A stretch of DNA of 64,000 nt from Vespa crabro. Taxonomy: Eukaryota; Arthropoda; Insecta; Hymenoptera; Vespidae. Shown here piece by piece: positions 11,010 to 23,562 of this stretch. The DNA lies in NCBI RefSeq assembly GCF_910589235.1, contig NC_060955.1, positions 4,418,501 to 4,482,500 of the forward strand, given 5' to 3'. The position numbers were made by a program, and so were the translations under genes. Numbering within the stretch: the first letter of the stretch is position 1; the number at the start of each line of letters is the position of its first letter. The notes under the pieces are model-generated. The model saw only the letters and a list, made by a program, of their open reading frames with translations. It did not search any database and was not told the origin of the DNA.

Positions 11010-11550
11010 TTTATTACTTTGTACGAAGTTTTTTTGTATCCGTTTTTTTATAATTTTCAACAATAACGATAATTGATCATTATTTTCTGACTACTCGATG
11101 ATCTATCTATCAAATTATAAAATAGGAAATTGCATCAGAAATTAAATTCCTCTGGATTATTAAAATTTATATCGACATTTGGCTCTTGCACGAGAGTATC
11201 TTAATTAATTAAATTATATGAAATCAAAAAGTATTATCGAAGCTTTAAATTATCTCATTCATAATAAATTTTATAAAATGATTGTCACTAATCACGTGCT
11301 TGTACTTATAAAAAAAATACTAGAAACGATAACCCTTCTAACTAGAGGTTACAAAGACAATAAAAGGAGTACGGGAAAGTGTGTCGAGAAGTTTCGAACT
11401 GGTATCACGTTAACAATCTCTTCTCGTACCGAAATCTCCTCATACCCTTTAAAAAAAATTAGTTCGAGCGATTATTTGTTTCAGAAAGTATTATCTATGA
11501 AAGAGATGGACACAAATATAGTGTTAATGGAAAGTGATAGGTTTCTATTA
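11010..11550. other. AT-rich non-coding stretch
   Basis: A 130-codon + frame at 11218-11610 runs into poly-T and has no recognisable motif or splice support; it is attributed to chance. Confidence 0.55.
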
Positions 11551-11559
11551 ACAGAGTCT

Positions 11560-11685
11560 TTTTTATTTTTTTTTTTTATTTTTGTTTATTATTTTTTTTT
11601 TTTTTTTTAATAAAAAGATAGGAGAAAGATACAAAAAATAAAAAAGAAATTGGAGAGAGAGAGAGAAAGAGAGAGAGAATAACCG
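11560..11685. repeat. Poly-T followed by (GA)n
   Basis: T-rich run at 11560-11610 and short GA array at 11652-11680. Confidence 0.85.
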
Positions 11686-11889
11686 AAGTGTGTGACAAAC
11701 GACAACGAAGCTAATCAATCGGGATCGTCCGATGGGATTTTCGAAAAAAAAAAAACCAGTAAAAGGGATGTTTCCAGCCGCTCAGAGCGTTTACGTTGCC
11801 CGTAAATTACGAACTTTTTCCACCATCGGCGAGCGTTTTCTTTCTCTCTCTCTTTTTTTCTCTTTTTTTTTTCTTCTTTTCTATTTTGT

Positions 11890-12360
11890 TGGCCGTCAAT
11901 ACCTCCGTGTTGTATTAATGAGAGCCCACGCCGATGCTTCCGGCAAAGAATTAATTAGTTTGGGTAACCTAATTAAAAATAAAAACGTCGTATGACTATG
12001 GTGAGGTAGGTCCCATCGTTATGGCGATAAGTAAACTGATCCGTGTAAATAGCCCCGTAATGTCCGATAAAAATTCATTACTCTCGGTAAACAGTCGGTG
12101 ATGAAAAATTGACACCGTCCCATGGCGTTCGCCATTATCCTATATTTTCGTGTATTTTTTATTCGTCGTACCTTTTTCCGTGCATTAATCTTATTTATTA
12201 AACTTTTCTCTAAAATAATACATTCATATATAACTATAAAACAATATTTAAATCATAATATAAATATACGTATAAAAATAAAATTTGATAAATATTTAAA
12301 TAGCATTCGATAGAATCAATTATCAATCACATTAACTCAACAATTATTTATCGATTACCA
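11890..12360. other. Possible conserved non-coding element
   Basis: Complex sequence, GC-moderate up to about 12130, with several homeodomain core sites (TAATTA, ATTAATG), including a perfect inverted pair at 11951-11976, and no supported reading frame. The regulatory reading is inferred. Confidence 0.3.
11951..11976. promoter_or_regulatory. Inverted pair of TTAATTAG homeodomain cores
   Basis: TTAATTAG and CTAATTAA are exact reverse complements separated by 10 bp. Paired TAATTA cores are typical targets of Antp/Q50-class homeodomains. Function is inferred from the motif only. Confidence 0.3.
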
Positions 12361-12361
12361 T

Positions 12362-12381
12362 TAAAAAAAAAAAAAAAAAAA
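12362..12381. repeat. Poly-A tract
   Basis: About 20 consecutive A. Confidence 0.95.
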
Positions 12382-12710
12382 ACTTTCATTTCGATCATAA
12401 TGCTTCTGTTAAGGGTGGGGGGAATAAAAAAGAAAGAACTTTTCGCAAAATTTAGAAACAAATTTCATCGGAAAAAATGTGAAAATAATGAAATTCTTTT
12501 CCATGCACGCAATACTCGTCCCCTCTTTCTTTTTCTTCTTTTTTCATTACGTAGGCTCACGTATGCGAGCTACATTAATTTGCGGTAGACGAGGTGTGCG
12601 CAATTTTCTCGAAGGTGTTACCGACGAAATCACATTTCTGAAAGGGAACGTGAACGAAGTGATCTCAGGGTAAAAATTCATAGGGGTAAATGGAAGCGTA
12701 GAAGGGAAAG

Positions 12711-12732
12711 GAAAAAAGAGAAGAGAAAAAAG

Positions 12733-12763
<31 letters not shown>

Positions 12764-12790
12764 TGAAAAAAAAGAAGAAAAAGAAGATAA
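12711..12790. repeat. Purine tract with (GA)n core
   Basis: AAAGAG and AAGAAG units around a GA core at 12735-12763. Confidence 0.9.
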
Positions 12791-12799
12791 GATGAGGGA

Positions 12800-13260
12800 T
12801 TCGGTAGTCACTTTCCCTTTAAATTATTCAGGTCCACGTCCGACGAGCGACGCATATAACAGCGATTTACTTCGAAGCGATCGATCAATTAAGCCGACTA
12901 CTACTAGCCGAGAGAACAATCGAGCTTTGTTATCTGCCAGTTTGAATCCGTTTCATTGCCACGAGTCCCATCCGTCTTTTTACCGAACGAAATTCGAATA
13001 GATTTGTGTAGGTGACGTAGACGATATGCCAGCAGTCGTCCCAAATGAAATTTCCGATTTCTTCCTTGCGATCGAACGACTTTACGATGATCGTTTTACG
13101 ATCGAGCTTTTTCCGCCCACTTCCGATCGTTTCGAAGCAAAGTGCACGAAGAACGGCTTCCCTAAATTTATATCGTGCATTGCTACGACGCGACGGTGCA
13201 TTTTTGTCACGTAAATGCGTAACGATACCACGCTCGAAAAAGTGACGATCCCACGTTCGT
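12800..13260. other. GC-moderate complex sequence, no supported gene
   Basis: Several overlapping frames are open on both strands, including one of 117 codons on the minus strand at 12930-13283. None shows splice sites, motifs or a recognisable family. Confidence 0.4.
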
Positions 13261-13295
13261 ACGAACGATGGTACGTTTTTCAAAGAGAGAGTATC

Positions 13296-13296
<1 letters not shown>

Positions 13297-13336
<40 letters not shown>
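13297..13336. repeat. (GA)n microsatellite
   Basis: About 40 bp of pure GA. Confidence 0.95.
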
Positions 13337-13338
<2 letters not shown>

Positions 13339-13642
13339 TGGAGGTAGAAAAAAAAAATAATAAAAGTGTTTCATATTAAAAGGTGTATGACGAAAAAAGA
13401 ACGCGAACCTACGCCATTTTACCATGTCACGAAGTTACCAGTTGATAACGACGAATTTCATTTGCAGTGCTCACTGCGATCGATATTGGGAAACAATATT
13501 TTGTATGAAACTGGGAGAAATCATGAATACGAATCGCTTATGTCCCTTTCGATCATTCTTCAACTACGTTCGATATTAGGTATCTACCAACGAAAAAAAA
13601 ATTGGCCAAAATTTATCACGCTACCAATTGATACCAAACCAT

Positions 13643-13756
13643 TCTCTCTCTCTCTCTCTCTTTCTCTCTTTCTCGCACTAATAACGTTTTCGAAGAGCCT
13701 TTATTTTTTTTCTGTTATTTTTTCTTTTTCTTTTTTGTTTTTCTATTATTATTTTT
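13643..13756. repeat. (CT)n then T-rich tract
   Basis: CT array at 13643-13672 and T/TTC-rich tract at 13703-13756. Confidence 0.85.
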
Positions 13757-14130
13757 TTATCCAACCGCGGGTCTTTGTCCACCTGCTGAATCTTCCGTTC
13801 GAGCGAGAACTCGCTGATTGGTTTTGCAACCATCCGGCTGTGAAGCAAACAAATTGCTTTTTTAGAAGACAAAAAGATCGTTCCGTCTCTTTTTCTCTCT
13901 TTCTCTTGCTCGCTAACGTTTTCGTTTCTATCGATAGGGACAATACCGTACCGTCATATTCGTTTTCACTTTTTAACGAAGAACGACCGAAATATAATCA
14001 ACTTACGAAGATAGTCATGCGAACGAGATATTTGTTAATAATATAAATCTTCGAAAAATAATTATTCCTTTATGTGTTTCAAATTCGTCTCGTATTAAGT
14101 TTCAGAGAGACTGGTTGAAGGAAGGAAAGT

Positions 14131-14167
14131 CAAAGAAAGAAAGAGAAAAAGAGACGGAGAGAGAGAT

Positions 14168-14224
<57 letters not shown>

Positions 14225-14250
14225 GAGAAAGAAAGAGAAAGCGAGAAAGA
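14131..14250. repeat. (GA)n microsatellite, long
   Basis: A GA-rich tract of about 120 bp with a pure core of about 40 bp at 14179-14218. Confidence 0.95.
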
Positions 14251-14299
14251 AATCTATGTATGTGTATATACATCGTATTTATATGTATTATATATAAAG

Positions 14300-14886
14300 T
14301 GAAAGATAGAGAGAAGAAGAGTAGATGACTGAAGGAACAAAGTTTTCAACAGAATGTCAGTCGTGTTTCTGGATTTTGTTTCCTGTCTCTATGACGATCT
14401 AAAACGAAGCTTCGTGCACGTACGCGAACATAAATACACGTAAATTCGTGTGATTCGCTCATAATTACGTATGCATGAGCACGCATACGTAGTGTACTTC
14501 TATTTAAAGAAAAAAAAAAAAAACACATCCCAGTGTTCTCGCATAGATGAACACACGCTATGCTTTACAATATGGTTCATTTCGTAGTGTTTGCGAGCAA
14601 AAAATTCATTATATTTTATTTTCATTATTTAGATGTCGTTTGTATGCGTTTATAATATGTGTGACGTCATAAGTTAAATAAAAATAATAGGAATACGTAA
14701 ATAATGATCTCGCAATAGCAGATGATGAATTATATATATATACACTTCCAGATTTTTGTTCGCTCTTTTGTGATATTAAATTTCACTCCAATTTTTTCAT
14801 CGCTTTTGCAATTTATTCGTTCCATTAGTCGACATATTTGATGGAGAACATGCGTTTTATTATATTAAAATCTTTTCATAAAAATC

Positions 14887-14928
<42 letters not shown>

Positions 14929-15081
14929 TTTAATATATATATATACATATATATCATATATAAAAATCTTTTTACACGGACACATTCAATTACAATCGAT
15001 TTTTCTAATGAATATTTGAGAAGGTTCATCCTATAGATCGTTCTGAAAGTACATATTAACAAATACATAAATACGCACTGT

Positions 15082-15121
<40 letters not shown>

Positions 15122-15600
15122 CTATGTATATGTATGAAAGTAACGTTTCAACTTTCGGTATTCCAGTTACATATCGATAAAACTATAAGAGAGTATGAAA
15201 AGACGAGAGAACGAGAGAGAGATAGGGGCAAAGAGACACACCATTTCTCTGTAACCTTCGTATTAACTATAAACAAACGTTTTCAGTATATACGCGAAAT
15301 CGAGCGTACAGTAAACGGGGAGAGATCTCCATAGCAGCTTCTGTTTTTGATAGGCAGTCTGTGCCTGACGTTTCGATAAACAGCCGCCGTTTTATCCTAC
15401 ATACTTTCGCCTTGTTCACTCGCACGACTTTTCTTCGACGCAAAGAACGCGTGTATCGAGACCAGAAAGATTTACAATCTTTCATTCCTTCATGAGATCA
15501 TTTTGATGAAATCCCCGAAACATTTTCAATATGTTCAACAAATCGATTTCAATATGTAAGAAAGATTTTAATTTCTTTTTCCATATATTTATATAAATAT
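14300..15600. other. AT-rich non-coding stretch with TA arrays
   Basis: TA-rich arrays at 14890-14955 and 15085-15120 and a poly-A run at 14509-14522. The rest shows no supported exon or RNA. Confidence 0.6.
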
Positions 15601-15609
15601 ATATTGTGT

Positions 15610-15648
15610 GCGATAATAATACATATATATATATATATATATATTTAT
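15610..15648. repeat. (TA)n microsatellite
   Basis: TA run ending in TTTATTTTT. Confidence 0.9.
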
Positions 15649-16035
15649 TTTTCCATCACGATTAAATTGAAAAAGTAGATCTTTAAATAATAAAAAAAGA
15701 AAAAAGAAAACAATTACACAAAGTATATTGCGATCGTCGTATGTAGACTTTTCTTGTTAGATTTTGCACTTCTTTTTTATTTTTGAATAAAAAAAAAAAA
15801 GAAAAAGAACTTAATAAGCATACGCAACACCGTGGAAAAAGTAATTGAGGTCGAGTCGGCTTCGTAGCGTAAATTTACTAGTTTTTCTTTCGGCGTTGTT
15901 TTCAAGGACGCAATAAGCGAGATCGAGGTTACACCTTGGGGAAAAAAATGAAACTCTAGGCCAACTAAGGGTAGCTTTGAGGAAAGTCAACAAATGGAAA
16001 ATTGAAAGTCGTCAAATATTCGTCGTGAGTACGTA

Positions 16036-16085
16036 TGTGTGTTTGTTTGTTTGTTTGTTTGTTTGTTTGTGTGTGTGTGTGTATA
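16036..16085. repeat. (GTTT)n then (GT)n compound microsatellite
   Basis: Seven GTTT-type units merge into a GT run. Confidence 0.95.
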
Positions 16086-16340
16086 GAAAAATGTGATCAA
16101 TTTTCTTTTTCGATTCAACGTAACTAATAATTTTGAAACAATTCACATTCTTCTTCTTAACAAAATAACAGAAGATTTATTAGAATCATTAACAAAAAAG
16201 CATAACAAATATTATATATCTAATAGTATTGAAACATTCCAATGCCTGGAAACGAAAGTCAGAAGATCGATGATTACTCGGCAAATGGTAAAATACTTTT
16301 ACACGTATCTGCATTTTCTGGTATATTGCGGCGATCTCTC

Positions 16341-16357
16341 AAAAGAGAAAAAGTAAA

Positions 16358-16420
<63 letters not shown>

Positions 16421-16427
16421 CAGAGAA
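16341..16427. repeat. (GA)n microsatellite
   Basis: GA array with AAGA and CAGA interruptions. Confidence 0.95.
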
Positions 16428-16717
16428 TATACACAGGGAGAGACGATATTAAATCCGGCCATCGACAAATCCACTCAAAAGGAATTTTACTAAAACCAGC
16501 GAGATTCATAAATCGTGCATCGGCCGTAGCTTTGACAAAAAGCTTCGAACGTTTCATAAAGCATCCTCTCTTTGTCTCACTCTCTCTTTCTCTGGTGAAC
16601 ATACCGAACGAGAGGGTACGTTCATGTATAGTACTCGAAACAATTCGCCAAACGCAAAATTCTAACTCGCCCTTTCGTATATTACTCCGTTCAATGAATG
16701 AGAGAAAAAGTGATAGA

Positions 16718-16767
16718 AGCAGAGAGAGAGAGAGAGAGGGGGGGGGGGGAAGAGAGGGAGAGGGAGT
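16718..16767. repeat. (GA)n with G12 run
   Basis: A GA array, then twelve consecutive G at about 16738-16749, then AGAGAGGGAGAGGG. Confidence 0.95.
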
Positions 16768-17219
16768 TAAAAAGACAGGGAAAATAATGTACGCGCATGC
16801 GCTATGTATTTTCTTTTTTTTTTCTCTATCGTTCGTTCCAAAAAGGAAATGAAGAAAAAAAAAACGCATGCTTTTCATCGAAAGCTTCACAGCGTGGTTA
16901 AAAGCCGCGAAACGATCGGGGTATGTAGCTCTCGCATCGATATTGCTCCATCGTCGAACCACACCGGAGTTAGAACGGCGTTCGTTTGCCGAACTGTATC
17001 GTTTGCCTATCGTATTACCGAACAAGTTAATTGTCCTGCCAACCCAAATATTCATTATGAATCGATTACAATTTCACCTTTACCTCCAGTTTTATCATTT
17101 GCCGATAGTGGTAAAATTGACGTTATTCGCATTCGTTCTTTTTATTTCTCTCTTTATAATGATTCTTTCTATATTTCTCTCTGTGTTACGTTAAAGACTG
17201 GAAAAGGAAAAAAATAAAT

Positions 17220-18240
17220 AGAATGATGGGGTAAGGGAAAATTTAATGGAGATCAAAAGATCGACGAAAGCTACGAAAAGAGAAAGGAAAAGGGACAGGA
17301 GAGGGGATTGGGGATAGTGGGGAAATCGACATTTAGCTTTATGCAAATCTCTCGTACTGACCAATTGCGATTTTTGCGAATGGCCTTCACGTTTGAAAGC
17401 TTCATTCCCTTCGCCTCGGCTCGTTCGACTCGGCTAGTTCGTTGTCGTGTGCAATTCGCGCTAATTACGAACGCGGCAATCAATGGCTTCCGTCGTATTT
17501 TCGCCGAAACGTCATATATAGGCGCAACGAGAGGATAAAGAGAAAAGAGGATATAGGAAGGTAGAAATAGTAACGATATCGTTTATTGGTAGTACGTATT
17601 AAATGAAAATTACCGGCACCATTTGAACAACGACAATTGCAATCGTGGCTATAATAATTACTCGATCGGTCCAGCATTTTCGGATTTTAATGAAAGCTAT
17701 ACGGCCAACTACCCACACATACCGTTATACTCGTATGTATGAAATATCGTTGTGTATACGGTATACGTAGTGTATGTATGAGTTGAACGAAACCCGATAG
17801 AAATTCTGATTACTTCGTTCATGTGTTCTCTTCGAAATTAAAATTCGAACGTACTCGTACGGATTTCCCTCAGATTTTATTTTTATTCGTCATCGAAATA
17901 ACTTTCTCTTACGATTAACGATATTAAAATGTAAATACTATTTTCGATATAATTATAATTACAATATAATTACAAATATTAGTAGATAAATACGTAAAAT
18001 GTAAAAGCTAACCATACGTATATATAAAACGTATAAATAAATTATACTTATATATTAAATTTTGAAGATAATTAATTTTCTCAAAATTATAAATTTCAAA
18101 ATATCTTTGACATATGTATAAATATTGTAACACAAGTAAACATATATTGACCATAAACAAAGCTTCCATTCTTCGCGATCTCGTTAATTACCAATTTTCT
18201 TTCAACGAGGTTACTATTTTCGAAAGAAACTATAAAACTC
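17220..18240. other. Non-coding stretch, nothing recognised
   Basis: GC-moderate to 17530, then AT-rich. Short overlapping frames only. Confidence 0.55.
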
Positions 18241-18247
18241 GTTATCA

Positions 18248-18280
18248 AGAAAAAGAGAGAGAGAGAGAGAGAGAGAGAAC
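18248..18280. repeat. (GA)n microsatellite, short
   Basis: About 30 bp of GA. Confidence 0.9.
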
Positions 18281-18583
18281 AGAAGGTAAAAGAGCTCGAA
18301 ATGAATATCGTGACGCAGACGTAGTTTGCGTCCTATTAAATTAATCCGCCATGAACTAGGCCACAATTTGACAGTAATTAACAACGACCAGTACCTATGC
18401 AAGAGATTTCTCGTCATAACCAACGTCATCGTCATTGTCGTTGTAGTCGTCGTTGTCGTTGTACAATCAACAACTCGAATGGTAGCGAGGCCAACGATGC
18501 CAGTGTAGAACGAGGACTTCGTTGAACCTTCCCAACTATCTCGAGCAGGCATACGCTGCGCTGATCCCATTCATTCCACTTAC

Positions 18584-18767
18584 ACAACGAGTCGGGACTG
18601 TCATTGGCAAAAGGCCATTGTACACGCTGCTTCCATGGATTAACGTAAGACGCTAGACATAACTTCAGAACAAATCTAACGATCCTGAGATTATCGCCTT
18701 CGATTTTGTTCATAAGCGACCAATCTCGTTTACTAAACAATTCATCGATTCCGATCGGATCATTGAC
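18584..18767 (-). CDS. Candidate internal exon on the minus strand, product unknown
   Basis: Seen on the minus strand: an acceptor (attattttggtgcag) is followed by 184 nt that stay open for 61 codons and end at a perfect donor (TTGT|GTAAGT). The peptide starts VNDPIGIDELFSKRDWSLMN and continues through KIEGDNLRIVRFVLKLCLAS to a tryptophan-containing segment YVNPWKQRVQWPF. It has mixed composition, unlike the repeat-driven frames elsewhere, and would enter in phase 0 and leave in phase 1. I do not recognise a family. The frame also remains open past the donor to about 18432, but that part runs into a (GTC/GTT)n-like repeat and looks non-coding. No partner exon could be identified within the window. 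Confidence 0.35.
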
Positions 18768-18930
18768 CTGCACCAAAATAATATGAGATTATTATTACGT
18801 TCCATTCCTCGAAGAAATTTACACAGCTCTTAATAATAATGTGTATCTTTTAATTAATTTTATATAGACACAACGAGATGAATAGACGGTTTTACAATTT
18901 AATTCACAATAAAAAGGAAGTATCAATCTT

Positions 18931-18933
18931 TCG

Positions 18934-18982
<49 letters not shown>
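18931..18982. repeat. Poly-T tract
   Basis: TTTCTTTTC units followed by more than 30 consecutive T. Confidence 0.95.
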
Positions 18983-18989
18983 CAAACTT

Positions 18990-20800
18990 CCAAAGTCACC
19001 GATAGATAAGACAGAAATAATTAATTCGTAATTAAAACATCGATCGATACGAATTAATCTTTTAAAAATAATTAATGAATATCACGGAATTAATATATCG
19101 AGTAAGAGTATTAATCTATTCACTCTATAAAAGATTACCATGTTTGAGATTCTTCGACTCGTAAACGTTGAATCCGTTCCTTCTTTGTAAATCCAAGATA
19201 GTCTCTAGCACTTAAGAAGGAAAACTAGAGGGGGAAAAGGTTTACGACATCGTAGGTCGGCATTGATAAAATTGCGAAGCACTTCGTTTCCCGATCAATC
19301 TCGAGCTAGAAGAACGTTCCCGCAGAGCAGACAGAATTCTATCGACTAAATGAAATTAAGGCTGTCATGTGGTAGGCGCACCGAGGGTTCGCCTTACTGG
19401 AGTACGCTGGTATTTATTTGCGGTGATCTCGTAACGGTGACCCTTTTCTGCCAGAACGAATCCATGCCGGGTTTTATACATCCATACCCCCTTGTCCCTT
19501 GCTCTTCGTCCTTCGACCCTCTCATTTCCTATCTTAAAACCCGTTTTTCGTTGTCTCTCGATGTATAATTAAAACTATTTATTTTCATATTGATTCGTCT
19601 ACACTTTACGAATATCCAAAGAAAGATTATAAATTATAATGATACTTTTCTTCGTTGCACGTAAAGAAAATTTATCATTTTAATTTTTGCAAATAATCTC
19701 TGCTTATTGATTATTATTATAACACAACCGATTCAATAATCCTTTGATATAAAAGATTAATAAGATTCTTTTATCAATTATTTACGTGATTGCAAGCAAC
19801 GATCGTAATGAGGGGAAGAGAAAAATTTGATTAAAAAAAAAAAAAAAAAGAAAAAGAAAAGTATAATAAAACATCAAGGCTTTTTGCATATATATATATA
19901 TATATATATTATTCGACGATAAATTATATGAATATCGTATAAAGAATGTATGTTATTTTGAAAAAATATTTCAGACAGCATCGATGATTCTTAACAACTG
20001 ATTTTAACGATGAAATTCGATCAAAGGAATATTCGCTAATGACTATTGAACTAAACTTATAACTTTGTCTCCCTTATTCCTATCTCCTTTTTCAGTTTAT
20101 TCTCGTCGCGACATTGAACACGATGCGACGTCAAAGAGACAATAGGAAAACTCGACGACTCGTTAATGATAACATCTTGATCACCCTATTTTTGCCATCC
20201 CCATTCTCTCATTACAGAATATCTGTAATGACCAAAGAAAATCCTATATAATTATTACTTGTATTTACCTTGGATCGATTACATGGTTTTCTTATTATAC
20301 TGAGACCGGAATAACTTGTAACACGATACACTGACCTCAATTATCCCGAAAATCTGAGTTCTGAGGCTACCGACTTTGTTTCAATTATATCCAAGAAATT
20401 ACGTCCTTGGTTATAGTCTGTTCGTAACACGACCACGTCTCAATTACGCCGCTATCTCGATTATCCGAGGTTGGGATGTTAAGCGAGGATACTAGCTTTG
20501 TAACAACGATAACTTGGGAAAGGATAAAGCACAAAAGCTGTTCGTGTCTATAATGAACTAGAATAACGACTATGAAATAATATCTACTATTAAATACGTT
20601 AAAAATTATCTAGAGATAGATGGATTTCTCTCTATAAACGTGAGATTAATGACGTGACATAAAAAGAACATTTGAAAAATATCTAAGATCTACGATCGGA
20701 AGATTACGAATTCGGAAAAAAAGCTTTAATACATAGCTTTAACAACGGTGTCTGCACTTCGATTACAGCAATACCATGTGATACCTTCCAAGACGTTCCA
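18990..20800. other. AT-rich non-coding stretch
   Basis: Includes a poly-A tract at 19834-19850, a short TA array at 19889-19910 and GC-moderate patches at 19230-19560 and 20270-20510. No splice-supported exon was found on either strand. Confidence 0.55.
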
Positions 20801-20996
20801 TCAAGTCTCTTTCTCTCTCTTGAGAGAGAAAAAGAAAAGAGAGAAAAAGGAAAAGACATATATCTTGAAGGATAAGAGTGGGAGTCCGAGCAAAGTGGAC
20901 GGGATGGGTTGTAAGCAATCTAATCTGGCCGCAGGCAGCGGAAGAGGAAGATACGAAGAAGAGCAGCAACGGCAGAAACGGCAGCAGCACTGCCAT
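20763..20996. other. Two overlapping opposite start-codon candidates, unresolved
   Basis: On the + strand an ATG at 20904 in good context reads MGCKQSNLAAGSGRGRY and then a Gln/Arg-rich tail; MGC plus Ser at position 6 is the pattern of N-myristoylated and palmitoylated proteins. On the - strand an ATG at 20996, also in good context, reads MAVLLPFLPLLLFFVSSSSA, a signal-peptide-like start with a plausible cleavage after the Ala-Ala that follows. The two are partly a consequence of each other, because complementary purine-rich DNA gives charged and hydrophobic codons. Neither has a convincing donor before it runs into CT/GA repeat. Probably not a gene. Confidence 0.12.
20808..20838. repeat. 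Short CT/GA hairpin
   Basis: TTTCTCTCTC is followed almost directly by GAGAGAGAAA, a perfect inverted pair with a 2-bp spacer. Confidence 0.85.
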
Positions 20997-21074
20997 TCTC
21001 TAACCTTCTTCCTTCAGTTCGAATCGATCGTTCGTTCGATCATCCCTTTCTCCGTTTTATCATTTACTTTGGTC

Positions 21075-21193
21075 CTCTCTCTTTTTCTCTCTCTCTCTCT
21101 CTTTTTTCCTATTTTTTTTCTCTCTCGTTTTCTATTTTTTCCCCTCTCTTTATTCTTTCTCTCTCACACTTTCTCTTTCTCTCTCAGTCTCGT
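21075..21193. repeat. Polypyrimidine (CT)n/T tract
   Basis: Nearly pure C/T for about 110 bp. Confidence 0.9.
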
Positions 21194-21377
21194 TTCTATT
21201 TTCACGACAATATCACGCACAAAGAGATCGACTCACGTGTTTGACTAGAAGTATATATATTCTCTTTCCACTGTCCTTTCTTCGACCCTCATAAAAAGTC
21301 CTGGCTCTTGATTAACACCACAACCACGTTTTATTTGAGACGCAAGTAGAAGAAGAGAAATCTCAGTGTCTTCTGTT

Positions 21378-21429
21378 TCCTCCTTCTCCTCCTCCTCCTC
21401 CTTCTCCTCCTTCTCCTCCTCCTTCTCCC
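21378..21429. repeat. (CTC/CTT)n trinucleotide repeat
   Basis: TCCTCCTTC units in tandem. Confidence 0.95.
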
Positions 21430-21434
21430 AGATA

Positions 21435-22975
21435 TTTTAACAGCAAAGAACGTAGAAAGGAACAAGGAGAGTTGCCTTATGATCAATTACTCGTTACCTT
21501 CTCCGACCTACTTTCCAAATATACTTTCATTCTTCTTAGACCTTGACTGGATACGACAAATCTCTTTGACCCTTCTGAAAATCGTTTCAATCCGAACCGA
21601 TATCTTAGAAGAATGCTTTCTGTCCTATAACTATTTCGTCGATGGTCACGAATTTCTTTTTGGTATCGATTTCAACGGATACGTTTTCGTACCCTTGAGA
21701 GCCAATCCATCCTGCGTTTGGGGATTTTCGTTGTCCCGTCGAACGTCAGTGAACGCGATCACGATGATATATATTATTTCGATGTCTCCATGATATTTGT
21801 AGTATGTTCTTTCTCTCTTGTTCCCTTTTTTTTTTTTTTTTGTATGTGTAGCTACTTTTTTATTACATAGAAGGAACTACGAGATTCGTTCAAATTTTTC
21901 CTGTTCATTTCTGAGAAGATATAATCTTTTAAATCGACTCAATCACGATTTGTATTTTTATAAAAGAATATAAAATCAATGGAATAGAAGGTATAAACTC
22001 TTCAACGATGATTCAACGATACATTGTAAAATTTTCAAATAGATATACATCTACAGTAGCACTTCGTTTGATATCTAAACGAAAGAATAATGAGGTATGA
22101 ATCACAAGATGGTTTCACGCTATTAGAAAAGCACGAAGGAAGGAAGGGAAGACGAGATCGTAGAATAGAGTGGCCCATGGGAGCACTCGCCTTGGCTAAA
22201 TCGAGAACAGCCCTGAGATTATCGAAGATATACCGTGCCCTGGCGCTCTACTTAATTCGACGGTGTAATCAAGCGAGAATACCGATTTGAGCTACGATTT
22301 ATGATCGTATTAATGGCTTCGCCATAGCACGCTGAAATTAAAATCGCTGAGTTATTACCCCCTTCGCGACGACAAGAAGCTCGAACGTTAGGTATCCTAA
22401 GAACGTTCTATGTAAAATACTCTTAGATCATTTTAACAATGATGAATTTACCGTCTACGCAGATATATACCTTCGCTAAATTTATTTTCCACCAACCTAT
22501 ATATCGCATATATCAAATTAATCTATAAATTAATATTGAATTTCATTAAAAATTTGTCATACAGTTACAACAGTTATTTTTTACGGTGATATTGATATAA
22601 TTTAAAGGAAAAAAATTTCAGATCGTTGTCCTTTTTTTTTTCTTTATTATTTATAAACAAAATGGATATTTGGATATATCAGTTTTAGTCCCTCCTTCCG
22701 AAAAAAAAGAAAAGAAAAAAAAAACGCATACGATCGAATGCGTCATTTAAACGAAATCGTAGTAACGTTTCATTTAACTTAAACGTATGTATGTAAGTGT
22801 TTACGTTATGTCGTTAGAAAAATGACGAAAGGAATGAATTTAATTTTAATCTATGGAATAACAAACTCTATTACACGTAAGTAATTACAGGGTATCAAAC
22901 AAAAGTGTTGAAAGCATTAACGTTATCCGAATGAAGTAACATCGTCGTCTATAACGTCGAATTTTCTTTTTTCTT
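21435..22975. other. Non-coding stretch with a possible conserved element at 22160-22400
   Basis: Poly-T at 21825-21841. The GC-moderate patch 22160-22400 contains homeodomain-like TTAATTCG and TAATGG words and one 66-codon frame of unknown nature. No gene is supported. Confidence 0.5.
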
Positions 22976-22976
22976 C

Positions 22977-23052
22977 TCTCCCTTTCTCTCTCTCTCTCTC
23001 TTTCTCTCTTTTTATCTATCTATCTATCTACCTACCTATTTGTCTCTCTTTC
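22977..23052. repeat. (CT)n, (ATCT)n and (ACCT)n compound repeat
   Basis: CT array, then TATC units and ACCT units. Confidence 0.95.
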
Positions 23053-23379
23053 TTTTTGCTTGGACGACGAGTCCTTTACGGTCAGTACGAGGGTGACGAC
23101 GAAGGGAGACGGAAAGGGTGGGAAAAAGAAGGTCGAACGATCATAAATCAAGCTCCCTTGACGAAATTTCATCTCTCTTTCTCTCTTTCTCACTCTTTCT
23201 CTTTAAGAAAAAAGGTGTGCTCATGGTCGTTCGTTCCAGCGAGTGTTAGATTCTCGGCGGACTTCGAAGGATTTCTCTAGCATTGTCGGAAAGTGACAAA
23301 TAATACGTGCCTCGTGAATGAAAGGTCGTCTATTCTTCGTGTAGGCGTACAACGTTGTAAAAAGTAAAAAAAGGGATAA

Positions 23380-23393
23380 AAAAAGAAAGAGAT

Positions 23394-23424
<31 letters not shown>

Positions 23425-23425
23425 A
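23380..23425. repeat. (GA)n microsatellite
   Basis: AAAGAAAGAG followed by pure GA. Confidence 0.95.
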
Positions 23426-23505
23426 GATGAGTCGATTGAGTGAGACGATGGATGAGAAAAGAGCGCGTGGATACTTTTAAATTTGTCCTGCTAGTCGTTA
23501 GACAG

Positions 23506-23510
<5 letters not shown>

Positions 23511-23560
<50 letters not shown>
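23511..23560. repeat. (GA)n microsatellite, pure
   Basis: About 48 bp of uninterrupted GA, 85 bp after another GA array. Confidence 0.95.

Positions 23561-23562
<2 letters not shown>

Noticed and set aside
13366..14046. 226-codon + frame
   Set aside because: About half is CT and T repeat read as Leu/Ser/Phe; the rest has no recognisable domain or good start.
15493..15506. Fourteen bases identical to the start of the bantam microRNA
   Set aside because: The rest of the mature sequence diverges and no complementary arm exists upstream, so no precursor hairpin forms.
16339..17055. 238-codon minus frame
   Set aside because: Long parts are translated GA/CT repeat; the remainder lacks any motif.
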